Counted from the stretch's first letter, positions 1 through 7,125 are shown. The stretch: 8,608 nt of DNA from an uncultured Flavobacteriales bacterium (GCA_913059105.1 CAJXRL010000103.1:1-8608); one strand, 5' to 3'. Numbers and translations are program-made. The notes: generated from the letters alone by a model not told the origin.

Positions 1-48
1 CGAGATTTCTGCCTGTCTCGTGGGCTCGGAGATGTGTATAAGAGACAG
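1..48 (+). other. Illumina Nextera P7/i7 adapter remnant (not genomic)
   Basis: Four consecutive blocks match the Nextera i7 PCR primer and transposon end. CGAGAT (1-6) is the 3' end of P7. TTCTGCCT (7-14) matches, from memory, the i7 index of primer N703. GTCTCGTGGGCTCGG (15-29) is the Read-2 adapter. AGATGTGTATAAGAGACAG (30-48) is the 19-bp Tn5 mosaic end. The reading frame of the ABC protein begins directly after it. This is untrimmed library sequence at a contig end, not a mobile element. Confidence 0.98.
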
Positions 49-683
49 GCTCGGGAAAATCTACTATTGCCGACCTAGTCTGCAGGCTTTTTGACGCTAC
101 AAGTGGAGAAATTTTAATTGATGGCAGAGACATTAAATCTGTCAATTTAAATAATTTAAGAAGCGAGATCGGGTACGTTCCGCAAGAAGTGTTTCTATTT
201 TCAACAACCATTAAAAATAATATCTCATTTGGATTGCACGACCAAAATATTCCTCAAGAACGAATTGAGAATGCTGCTAAAAAAGCAGTTATTCATTCGA
301 ACATAGAAACGTTTAAAGACAAGTACAATACAATTTTAGGGGAGAGAGGAATAACACTTTCTGGAGGCCAAAAACAGCGAATGTCTATTGCTAGAGCTAT
401 TATAGATGAGCCTAAGATATTGATTTTCGATGATTGTTTATCGGCTGTGGATACTGAGACAGAAGAAGAGATATTGAGCAATTTAAAACAACTCATGAAG
501 AATTCAACTTCGATCATTATCAGTCATAGAATTTCTTCTGTAAAACATGCTAATCGTATTTTGGTACTAGACGAAGGACAAATTGCTGAACAAGGAACAC
601 ATGAGGAACTAATTGCCGCAGAAGGACTTTATTTTGATACCTATCAGAAACAATTATTGGAAGATGAGAAAGAGGTAGTGTAA
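49..683 (+). CDS. ABC transporter ATP-binding protein, C-terminal part (5' truncated by contig end)
   Basis: This is the nucleotide-binding domain of an ABC exporter, which couples ATP hydrolysis to substrate export at the inner membrane. About 210 codons remain, entering in the Walker A motif (GSGKST, bases 48-65; the first Gly codon may borrow the last adapter base). The Q-loop Gln (183-185), signature LSGGQ (357-371), Walker B ILIFDD (ending 434), D-loop SAVD and switch His (525-527) follow in order. The 'GEILIDGRDI' and 'LSAVDTETEEEIL' stretches are typical of the MsbA/MdlA/YheI exporter type, where this domain follows six membrane helices; those would lie off the contig. The residue after the Walker B Asp is Asp (432-434), not the usual catalytic Glu, as in one half of heterodimeric exporters. 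The substrate cannot be told. An ATG at a later position would omit Walker A, so the gene is a fragment and not a short protein. Confidence 0.93.
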
Positions 684-844
684 AATTTAGAATTCCAACT
701 CATCTGATAAGAGGTTTTAACCAATAAACAAGTTTTACTGTGCACAACATCGTTTAATTGATAATTCCCAATTCGTAAATAACTCAATATTTCCTTGTAA
801 GTGCTTAGCTGCAGTAATACTGTCAATTGATTCATTTTTTTTAT

Positions 845-852
845 TAGATTTG
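845..852 (+). promoter_or_regulatory. possible Bacteroidota -7 promoter element for the DUF3276 gene
   Basis: TAGATTTG matches the Bacteroidota -7 consensus TAnnTTTG and lies 49 nt before the ATG at 902. The nearest upstream TTG (827-829) is only 15 nt away, shorter than the usual spacing of about 19, so support is partial. Confidence 0.3.
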
Positions 853-901
853 TTAGGTTAACAAAATGCAAAAGCTATAGAATAAAAAATTACACTTGAA
901 G

Positions 902-1312
902 ATGGATAATGAGAACGAGGGTTCAAAGCGAAGAACCGATGATATTTACTCAAAATCGCTAAGAGCGGGAAATAGAACGTATTTCTTTGATGTAAAGTCT
1001 ACTAAATCAGAAGATTTATACTTAACAATCACTGAAAGTAAAAGAAGGTTCAACAACGAAAACGGTAAATTCTTTTACGAAAAACACAAACTATTTTTAT
1101 ATCCCGAAGACTTTGCAAGCTTTCAAGAGAATTTGCAAGGAACGCTTGATAAAATTTCTGATCTGAACGGAGGCAAAGAAATTGTTACACGTGCCGAACT
1201 AGACAAGCAAAGGGAGTCGAAAGAAGATAAAACAGAAAAAGTTGAAGAAATCAAACCAGTCGAAGTGAAACCAGCTGGTGGATTTTCTGATGTGAACTTT
1301 GAAGATTTGTAA
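902..1312 (+). CDS. DUF3276 / PUR-alpha-like DNA/RNA-binding protein
   Basis: This is a 136-residue protein of the DUF3276 (PUR family) group common in Bacteroidota and related to Borrelia BpuR. PUR repeats bind single-stranded nucleic acid, and some bacterial members act on mRNA; the target here is unknown. The PUR repeat covers about residues 22-85, with the hallmark stretches RTYFFDVK, LYLTITESKRRF and FFYEKHKLFLYPEDF. A charged Lys/Glu-rich linker (about 100-125) follows, then a short acidic tail ending SDVNFEDL. The ATG at 902 is preferred over an in-frame TTG at 896, which would add only two residues. The gene stands alone, with a 212-bp gene-free spacer before it and an intrinsic terminator 16 nt after the stop, so it is probably monocistronic. 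The family assignment is firm; the cellular role is inferred. Confidence 0.9.
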   Translation: MDNENEGSKRRTDDIYSKSLRAGNRTYFFDVKSTKSEDLYLTITESKRRFNNENGKFFYEKHKLFLYPEDFASFQENLQGTLDKISDLNGGKEIVTRAELDKQRESKEDKTEKVEEIKPVEVKPAGGFSDVNFEDL

Positions 1313-1328
1313 TATTCAAAAAGAAGAT

Positions 1329-1365
1329 AAAAAAGGATAATTTGAACCTAAATTATCCTTTTTTT
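1329..1365 (+). terminator. intrinsic terminator of the DUF3276 gene
   Basis: A perfect 15-bp inverted repeat (1329-1343 and 1350-1364) encloses the 6-nt loop GAACCT. The core is AAGGATAATTT, and the right arm ends in seven T (1359-1365). The left arm starts with six A, so the hairpin could also work on the - strand. Confidence 0.88.
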
Positions 1366-1421
1366 ATGCCAAATAACTTTTATTTTATATTTAAACAGAT
1401 GATAAATCACTATTATCGAAT

Positions 1422-2190
1422 ATGATACGACTTATCATTTTTACTTTTATTTCACTAATATCGATTTCAGTTACTGCTCAGGTAGAAGAATTCGATCCAA
1501 TTAATATACCTTCAGATCAATTAGATTATCCTTGCTTGTTTTTGAATAGTGAGTTTCATGTAATTCGAAAAAAAAAGGAGCTAAGAAACATTAAATATGT
1601 TGTTATAGATTGGGAAGATAAGAGCTGTAAAAAAATAAAGCTTCCAGAAATAGATTTCAAACAAAACGTTCTAGTTGGTTTAAGAAAATATGTAAGAAGC
1701 TTTGAAAGCCCTACTATGAAATTACAAAACAAGATGAAGTGCTAACCTTGGATACTGAATTTACAAGAGATGGTAATTGTCAAATTGAATACGAATGCAT
1801 TTATTGGTTCTTGCTTCCTATAGAATATGTAGACAAAAATGATTCATTTGAGGTTAATGAACGGAATGTCAATATCGAATAAAGTTAATTATTGAATCTA
1901 AACTAAAATATCAAGATTTATTCGAAGAGTCTGATCAATCATGTTCAGATATTGACTTTAATAAGTATGTTTTAATTGCAGAGTATGTCAGTCTAGGAGG
2001 ATGCGGTTATCCAAAAATGACAAAAACAGCAATAACAAGAAATGATAGTCTAATTATTCAATCCAGAATTACTCAAATAGGTAGTTGTAAGAGATTAAAT
2101 CACTTGTATACCACATTTCTCATCAAGAAATCCCTTCTTAATAAATTTAAAAATATTGGATACTCCAGAGAAACAATAGGGGACTGGTGA
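1422..2190 (+). pseudogene. frameshifted gene for a secreted protein with two similar domains (unknown function)
   Basis: Three overlapping open segments in three frames read as one protein of about 256 residues. Segment 1 (1422 to about 1710) starts with a signal peptide, MIRLIIFTFISLISISVTAQ. Segment 2 (about 1706-1879) begins PYYEITKQDEVLTLD and ends in TAA at 1880. Segment 3 (about 1861-2190) begins TECQYRIKLIIESK and ends GDW-stop. Each switch fits a 1-nt loss: the first between about 1706 and 1720, the second between 1861 and 1879. The parts look homologous to each other: KSCKKIKLPEIDFKQNVLVG in domain 1 resembles QSCSDIDFNKYVLIA in domain 2, and GNCQ...YWFLLP resembles GSCK...YTTFLIKK. 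The intact ancestor was therefore probably a secreted protein with two tandem domains and paired cysteines. There is a weak, unproven likeness to PrcB-type domains. It ends 21 bp from the convergent hutH stop. Assembly error instead of true decay is possible. Confidence 0.7.
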
Positions 2191-2211
2191 AAACCTCGAA
2201 AATTGCATTTA

Positions 2212-3687
2212 TTAGTTATTTACCACAAACTCTCTACTCTTCGCCATCAACGGATACATCACCAAATCTTCTTCAATAAAAGGAACTTCAAATCTGAATT
2301 TAGCTTTCATAGCCTCCACTTTAACTGAGCTTTTTTCCGTTCTAAAATCTAATCCTTGACAAGCAGTAAACCACTCAACTCCTATTATCTTTTCTAGGTT
2401 ATCCACTACTCTTTTTAGTTTAGTTGCTGCATTTGCTCCCATGCTAACATGATCTTCTTGTCCGTTTGAAGAGTCAATGGTGTCAACAGATGCTGGTGTT
2501 GCCAATTGTTTATTTTGACTTACCGCTGAAGCAGCTGAATATTGAGCAATCATAAAGCCTGAATTCAACCCAGGCTTCTTCACCAAAAAAGCAGGTAATT
2601 CTCTAGTACCCGAAACTAACTTATAAACCCTTCTTTCAGAAATTGAAGCTAATTCTGCCGTAGCAATTGCTAGAAAATCTAATACTAATGCCAACGGTTG
2701 ACCGTGAAAGTTTCCAGCAGAAATTACCTTGTCATCTTCAATAAATATCGTCGGGTTATCCGTTACTGAGTTGATTTCCGTTTCCACCACTCCGATTGCA
2801 TAATTGATAGCATCAGAAGATGCTCCATGCACTTGTGGTATACATCTGAAACAGTAAGGATCCTGAACATGCGCTTTGTCGCGCTGCACAATTTCGCTTC
2901 CTTCTAAATTCTCCAACATTGTTTTTGCAGTGGACAACTGTCCGGCATGTGGACGAACTTGATGTACCAAATGATCAAATGGCTCTACTCTACCATCATA
3001 TGCATCTAAAGATGCTGCAGCTGCTAGATTGCTCCATTTTTTCAAATGTTTCAAACGCAACAATAAATTGGTAGCATATGCAGACATAAATTGTGTTCCA
3101 TTCAACAAGGCCAATCCTTCTTTCGATTGTAACTGAATTGGCTCCCAATCCATTTTATGGTTTAATTGCTTTCCAGAAATTCGTTCTCCTTTAAAGTCCA
3201 CTTCCCCTTCACCCAATAGAGGTAAACTCAAATGTGCCAATGGCGCTAAATCGCCGGACGCTCCCAAACTACCTTGCTCATATATTACTGGATAAACACC
3301 CTCGTTGTAAAAATCAAGTAGCCGTTGAACAGTTGCTAACTGCACTCCAGAGTGGCCTTGAGAAATGCCTTGAATCTTTAACAAAATCATCAATTTTACC
3401 ATCTCTTTCGGCACCTCATCACCCATTCCGCAGGCATGCGAAGTCACCAAATTCCATTGTAATTGACCCAATTGGTCATTATCTATTACCGTATTACATA
3501 AAGAACCAAAACCAGTATTGATTCCATAAATCGGCCTTTCAGAACGTTTGATTTTATCGTCTAAATATTCTCTACAAGCAATAATTTTTTGTGCAGACTC
3601 TTGGCTTAGTTCCAGTTTAGAATTGGAATCAACTATTTGCTTGATGTCGGTTAAGCTTAAAAAATCAGATGTGATTTGGTGGATCAT
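2212..3687 (-). CDS. hutH: histidine ammonia-lyase
   Basis: HutH converts L-histidine to urocanate and ammonia, the first step of histidine breakdown in the cytosol. The 491-residue length fits the family (about 500). The MIO cofactor forms from Ala143-Ser144-Gly145 in GSLGASGDLAPLAHL. Other active-site elements are Tyr54 in YGINTGFG, the Ser83-His84 selectivity pair in VTSHACG (His favours histidine over Phe/Tyr substrates), Asn196 in LLNGTQ, the Gln-x-x-Tyr-x-x-Arg set in QDPYCFR (about 275-281), and Glu of QEDHVSM (about 411). No hutU, hutI or hutG lies beside it, so the rest of the pathway must be elsewhere if present. It follows hisS on the same strand after a 237-bp, repeat-rich spacer and probably has its own promoter. 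An aromatic amino acid lyase role, as in flexirubin clusters, is less likely given the Ser-His pair. Confidence 0.95.
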   Translation of the reverse strand: MIHQITSDFLSLTDIKQIVDSNSKLELSQESAQKIIACREYLDDKIKRSERPIYGINTGFGSLCNTVIDNDQLGQLQWNLVTSHACGMGDEVPKEMVKLMILLKIQGISQGHSGVQLATVQRLLDFYNEGVYPVIYEQGSLGASGDLAPLAHLSLPLLGEGEVDFKGERISGKQLNHKMDWEPIQLQSKEGLALLNGTQFMSAYATNLLLRLKHLKKWSNLAAAASLDAYDGRVEPFDHLVHQVRPHAGQLSTAKTMLENLEGSEIVQRDKAHVQDPYCFRCIPQVHGASSDAINYAIGVVETEINSVTDNPTIFIEDDKVISAGNFHGQPLALVLDFLAIATAELASISERRVYKLVSGTRELPAFLVKKPGLNSGFMIAQYSAASAVSQNKQLATPASVDTIDSSNGQEDHVSMGANAATKLKRVVDNLEKIIGVEWFTACQGLDFRTEKSSVKVEAMKAKFRFEVPFIEEDLVMYPLMAKSREFVVNN

Positions 3688-3740
3688 AATTGGTTATTTT
3701 ATTCTTCAATGCAAGGTAAAGCAATCGTTTTCTTAAAATC

Positions 3741-3785
3741 AGATTGCTTCTTACGCTATCGCTTCATCGCAATGACTTTTTTTTT
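3741..3785. repeat. REP-like hairpin element with T-run, hisS-hutH spacer
   Basis: The arms ATTGC (3743-3747) and GCAAT (3769-3773) enclose TTCTTACGCTATCGCTTCATC. A run of nine T (3777-3785) follows after GAC. The GATTGCTTC...CGCAATGAC form resembles a dispersed intergenic repeat seen in many bacterial genomes. A further copy of the arm, GCAATC (3721-3726), can pair with GATTGC (3742-3747). It could act as a terminator on the + strand, but no + strand gene needs one here. Confidence 0.5.
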
Positions 3786-3801
3786 AATATTATGGATATT
3801 C

Positions 3802-3885
3802 AATTGTCTATACTTCGACTCCGCTCAGCATGACAATTTTATAAACATTTGTAACTCGTAATTCTCAGATTTGTAATTTGTAATT
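3802..3885. repeat. dispersed intergenic repeat, copy 1 (core plus AT-rich tail)
   Basis: The core at 3811-3836 (TACTTCGACTCCGCTCAG...CATGACAA) is followed by ATAAACATT and degenerate YGTAAYT units. Nearly the whole 84 bp recurs at 5351-5426 in the same orientation. The core, read as GTCATGCTGAGCGGAGTCGA, resembles a short dispersed repeat common in bacterial intergenic DNA. Confidence 0.8.
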
Positions 3886-3896
3886 TATAATTTGCC

Positions 3897-3923
3897 TACT
3901 TCGACTATCGCTCAGTATGACAA
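3897..3923. repeat. dispersed intergenic repeat, copy 2 (core only)
   Basis: This copy reads TACTTCGACTATCGCTCAG then TATGACAA. It matches copy 1 except for the centre (ACTATCGC against ACTCCGC, one base longer) and a C/T change. It ends one base before the hisS stop codon and so lies in the 3' end of the hisS transcript. It lacks the AT-rich tail. Confidence 0.8.
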
Positions 3924-3924
3924 A

Positions 3925-5319
3925 TTAAACCATTGAATCGATTAACTCCTCAACAGAAACTTTACTCTGCTCCCCGCTTTCCATATTCTTTAGACTCAGT
4001 TGACCTGAATTCATTTCATCTTCGCCTACCATTACCACAAACGGAATATTTTTATCGTTGGCATACTTCATTTGCTTTTTCATTTTAGCAGCATCAGGAT
4101 AAAGTTCTGTTCGAATTCCTTTAGCCCTCAGATTTTGAAGAACCTTCATGCAATAGGCTGACTCTTTCTCCCCAAAGTTGATGAATAAAACTTGCGTAAC
4201 AGCATTTGAGCTTTCCAGAAATAAATTTAACTCTTCCATTACATCGTAAATACGATCTGCCCCAAATGAGATTCCAACACCTGACATGTTTTTCAAGCCA
4301 AATATTCCTGTTAAATCGGCGTAGCGACCACCGCCACAAATACTGCCCATTTTCACCTCGTTGGATACTACTTCAAAAATAGCTCCTGTGTAATAATCTA
4401 ACCCTCGAGCTAAGGTAACGTCAACTTCTAAATTCGCAGTATTTAAACCGATAGAATTAATCGTATGTAAAATAAACTGTGTTTCCTCGATTCCTTTCAA
4501 TCCAATTTCTGAATCTTTTAAAAACTCAGCTAACTGAGCTAATTTTTCATCGTTAGAACCTTCAATTTTAAAGAGCGGTTGAATTTTCTCCAATTCTTCA
4601 ACAGTTAAACCACGTTGAGTTAATTCTTCGTTTACCCTCTCCAACCCAATTTTATCCAACTTATCAATTGCTACTGTAATTGGAATAATCATTTCTGGTC
4701 TTCCAATTACCTCGGCAATTCCGCTTAGTATTTTCCGGTTGTTGAGTTTAATTGAAAAACTTTTCAAGCCCAAATTGCTCAAGACCTCATCAAATAACTT
4801 TACTAGTTCCACCTCATTCAATAATGATTCAGAACCAATAATATCTGCATCGCATTGGTAAAATTCACGGTAACGCCCTTTTTGCGGACGATCAGCTCTC
4901 CAAACTGGTTGAATTTGGTAGCGCTTAAATGGAAAAGCTATTTCATTTTGATGTTGAACTACGTAACGTGCAAAGGGAACTGTTAAGTCATAGCGAAGTG
5001 CCATGTCAGCCAAATTTGACACATTTCTATTGAAAAATGTTACGTCTTCAAAGTTTTCTCTTTCAGCAGCTTTCAACTCTGTATTTGTCAGGGCCTTCGA
5101 TAATTTATCTCCTCTTTGTAAAACGTTAAAAATTAAAGAATCGCCTTCGTCACCATACTTTCCGGTCAAAGTCTCCCTATTCTCCATGGTTGGAGTTTCT
5201 ATCTGCTCAAAACCGTACAACTGAAATGACTTTCGAATCGTATCAAAAATATAATTTCGCTTCGCCATCACTTGAGGCGAAAAATCTCTCATTCCTTTTG
5301 GGATAGACACTTTACTCAT
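3925..5319 (-). CDS. hisS: histidyl-tRNA synthetase
   Basis: HisS charges tRNA-His with histidine and is essential for translation. The 464-residue protein has the class II synthetase layout. The N-terminal region leads to motif 1 near ETPTMENRE (41-49). DLTVPFARYV is at 111-120, and motif 2 VWRADRPQKGRYREFYQ at 139-155 has the ATP-binding Arg141. A HisRS insertion domain covers about 200-295. The histidine-binding loop LARGLDYYTG (303-312) has the catalytic Arg305, and motif 3 GVGISFGADR (347-356) ends in Arg356. The anticodon-binding domain spans about 376-464. The RYDLTVPFARYV and GRYREFYQCDADI versions resemble the form also found in eukaryotic HisRS. It lies 120 bp downstream of ettA on the same strand, with copies of one repeat family in both flanking spacers. 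All catalytic motifs look intact. Confidence 0.97.
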   Translation of the reverse strand: MSKVSIPKGMRDFSPQVMAKRNYIFDTIRKSFQLYGFEQIETPTMENRETLTGKYGDEGDSLIFNVLQRGDKLSKALTNTELKAAERENFEDVTFFNRNVSNLADMALRYDLTVPFARYVVQHQNEIAFPFKRYQIQPVWRADRPQKGRYREFYQCDADIIGSESLLNEVELVKLFDEVLSNLGLKSFSIKLNNRKILSGIAEVIGRPEMIIPITVAIDKLDKIGLERVNEELTQRGLTVEELEKIQPLFKIEGSNDEKLAQLAEFLKDSEIGLKGIEETQFILHTINSIGLNTANLEVDVTLARGLDYYTGAIFEVVSNEVKMGSICGGGRYADLTGIFGLKNMSGVGISFGADRIYDVMEELNLFLESSNAVTQVLFINFGEKESAYCMKVLQNLRAKGIRTELYPDAAKMKKQMKYANDKNIPFVVMVGEDEMNSGQLSLKNMESGEQSKVSVEELIDSMV

Positions 5320-5350
5320 AATTCATTTTTAATCAAGACTTACGATTGAT

Positions 5351-5426
5351 AATTATCTATACTTCGACTCCGCTCAGTATGACAATTAATAAACATTCGT
5401 AATTCTAAGACTTGTAATTCGTAATT
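5351..5426. repeat. dispersed intergenic repeat, copy 3 (core plus AT-rich tail)
   Basis: This is a 76-bp near-copy of 3802-3885 in the ettA-hisS spacer. The core at 5360-5385 differs from copy 1 by one C/T change. The ATAAACATT junction is conserved. The tail is one 7-bp YGTAAYT unit shorter than in copy 1. Confidence 0.8.
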
Positions 5427-5439
5427 GTTTAATTCAAAA

Positions 5440-7125
5440 TTACTTCACCAGTTTTCTATATCTAAATTTCGTTGGCTCCGTTCCCATACGCTTACGCTTA
5501 TTCTCTTCGTATTCAGAAAATCCGCCTTCGAAAAAATAAACATTTGCATCGCCTTCAAAAGCCAAAATGTGCGTACAAATACGATCCAAGAACCATCTGT
5601 CGTGAGAAATAACTACTGCACAACCTGCAAAGTTTTCAATTCCTTCCTCTAATGCTCTTAATGTATTTACATCAATATCATTGGTAGGCTCATCGAGCAA
5701 TAAAACGTTAGCTTCAATTTTTAAGGTCAATGCTAAATGCAATCGGTTTCTTTCTCCACCTGAAAGCACTCCCACTTTTTTGTTCTGATCGCCTCCATTA
5801 AAGTTAAAACGTGATAAATAAGCTCTAGAGTTTATAATCTTACCTCCTATTTCCATTTGATCGTTACCGCCTGCAACCACTTCGAAAACCGTTTGCTCCA
5901 AATCTAAATCTTCATGCGCTTGATCTACATAACCCAATTCAACCGTTGAACCAACTTTAAAGTCTCCAGAATCCGGAGTTTCTTCGCCCATTATCATTTT
6001 AAACAAGGTAGTTTTACCAGCTCCGTTTGGTCCAATAATTCCTACAATACCTGCGGGTGGAAGTTTAAAGTTCAAATTCTCGTATAACAATCGATCTCCA
6101 TATCCCTTTGAAACATTAACTGCTTCAATCACTTCATTCCCTAAACGCTGTCCGTTTGGAATTGGAATTTCCAATTGCTGAACTTCTTCTTTACCACCAT
6201 CTGCCATTAGCTTATCATAATTCGCTAAACGAGCTTTAGATTTGCTTCTCTTCGCCTTCGGGTTCATTCGAGACCACTCCAATTCCTTCTCTAAATTCTT
6301 CCTTCTCTTACTTTCCGTTTTCTCTTCCGCTTTCAAGCGTTTAGATTTTTGCTCTAACCAAGAAGTGTAATTGCCTTCATAAGGAATTCCTTGTCCTCTA
6401 TCTAATTCAAGAATCCACCCTGCAGCATTGTCTAAGAAATACCTATCGTGAGTTACGGCAATTACAGTTCCCTTATACTGTTGTAAATGTTGCTCTAACC
6501 AATAAACAGATTCAGCATCTAAGTGGTTAGTTGGCTCATCCAATAATAAGATGTCTGGTTCTTGCAATAACAATCTACAAAGCGCTACTCTTCTTCGCTC
6601 TCCACCAGATAAATTCGCTACCGAAGCATCAGGCTCAGGACAACGAAGTGCATCCATTGCTCTTTCTAGTTTTGTATCCAATTCCCAAGCATTCAAGGCA
6701 TCAATTTGAGTTGAAAGGCGCTCTTGTTCTTTCATCAAGGCTTCCATCTTATCCGGATTCTCCAACACTTCTGGATCTCCAAATTTCTCATTACACTCTT
6801 CATAAGCCTTCAAAACAGCAACTGTTTCTGCCGCTCCTTCTTCAACAATTTCTCGAACCGTTTTGGTTTCGTCTAATTGTGGTTCTTGAGATAACATTCC
6901 TACAGAATATCCGTCAGAAAAAACAACATCTCCAGTATATCCACTTTTTTCTTCTCCCGCAATGATTCTCATTAGGGTAGATTTCCCTGAACCGTTCAAT
7001 CCGATAATGCCAATTTTTGCACCGTAGAAAAAAGAAAGATATATGTTTTTAAGTATGGGTTTACCCGATGGTAGTGACTTTGTCAAGTTCACCATCGAAA
7101 AAATTACCTTTTTATCGTCAGACAT
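5440..7125 (-). CDS. ettA: energy-dependent translational throttle protein EttA (ABC-F ATPase)
   Basis: EttA binds the ribosomal E site and couples the cell's ATP/ADP state to the first peptide-bond steps. It has no membrane domain. The 561 residues match the EttA length (about 555). First ATPase domain: Walker A GLNGSGKST (42-50), signature LSGGERR (172-178), Walker B LLLDEP with Glu197, and His226. An arm-like insertion lies at about 95-140. A Lys/Arg-rich linker, the P-site tRNA interaction motif, lies at about 245-325 (EWSRMNPKAKRSKSKARL). Second domain: Walker A GPNGAGKTT (365-373), signature LSGGERN (454-460), Walker B with Glu479, and His508. Both catalytic Glu residues are present, as expected for an active ABC-F protein. 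It is the first gene of the leftward ettA-hisS-hutH series and diverges from the peptidase-rimK operon across 103 bp. An antibiotic-resistance ABC-F is unlikely because the N-terminal 'MVNLTKSLPSGKPILKNI' form is EttA-like. Confidence 0.95.
   Translation of the reverse strand: MSDDKKVIFSMVNLTKSLPSGKPILKNIYLSFFYGAKIGIIGLNGSGKSTLMRIIAGEEKSGYTGDVVFSDGYSVGMLSQEPQLDETKTVREIVEEGAAETVAVLKAYEECNEKFGDPEVLENPDKMEALMKEQERLSTQIDALNAWELDTKLERAMDALRCPEPDASVANLSGGERRRVALCRLLLQEPDILLLDEPTNHLDAESVYWLEQHLQQYKGTVIAVTHDRYFLDNAAGWILELDRGQGIPYEGNYTSWLEQKSKRLKAEEKTESKRRKNLEKELEWSRMNPKAKRSKSKARLANYDKLMADGGKEEVQQLEIPIPNGQRLGNEVIEAVNVSKGYGDRLLYENLNFKLPPAGIVGIIGPNGAGKTTLFKMIMGEETPDSGDFKVGSTVELGYVDQAHEDLDLEQTVFEVVAGGNDQMEIGGKIINSRAYLSRFNFNGGDQNKKVGVLSGGERNRLHLALTLKIEANVLLLDEPTNDIDVNTLRALEEGIENFAGCAVVISHDRWFLDRICTHILAFEGDANVYFFEGGFSEYEENKRKRMGTEPTKFRYRKLVK

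Noticed and set aside
30..48. Tn5-like transposon end at the contig start
   Set aside because: It is joined to the Nextera Read-2 adapter, an i7 index and the P7 end, so it is library sequence and not a genomic transposon.
684..901. Possible small gene or RNA in the spacer after the ABC gene
   Set aside because: The only open frame is on the - strand, overlaps the ABC gene end, has low-complexity composition and no family features. Small palindromes such as CAGTAATACTG are too short for an RNA gene or terminator.
1422..2190. Programmed frameshifting in the secreted protein gene
   Set aside because: No slippery heptamer or downstream structure is evident at either switch, and two successive shifts would be needed. 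Decay or sequence error is simpler.
3234..3861. Open + strand frames opposite hutH and in the hisS-hutH spacer
   Set aside because: They are antisense to well-supported hutH codons or run through repeat DNA; no protein family features are seen.
3802..3923. CRISPR-like array
   Set aside because: Only two cores lie close together, they have unequal lengths, the intervening DNA is itself repetitive, and no cas genes are present.
5435..5442. TAATTTTG on the - strand as a hisS promoter -7 box
   Set aside because: It matches TAnnTTTG, but no TTG lies at a suitable distance upstream, and the site overlaps the ettA stop codon in AT-rich DNA where chance matches are common.
6531..6965. 144-codon + strand frame inside ettA
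   Set aside because: It is antisense to conserved ettA ATPase motifs; its composition reflects the opposite strand.
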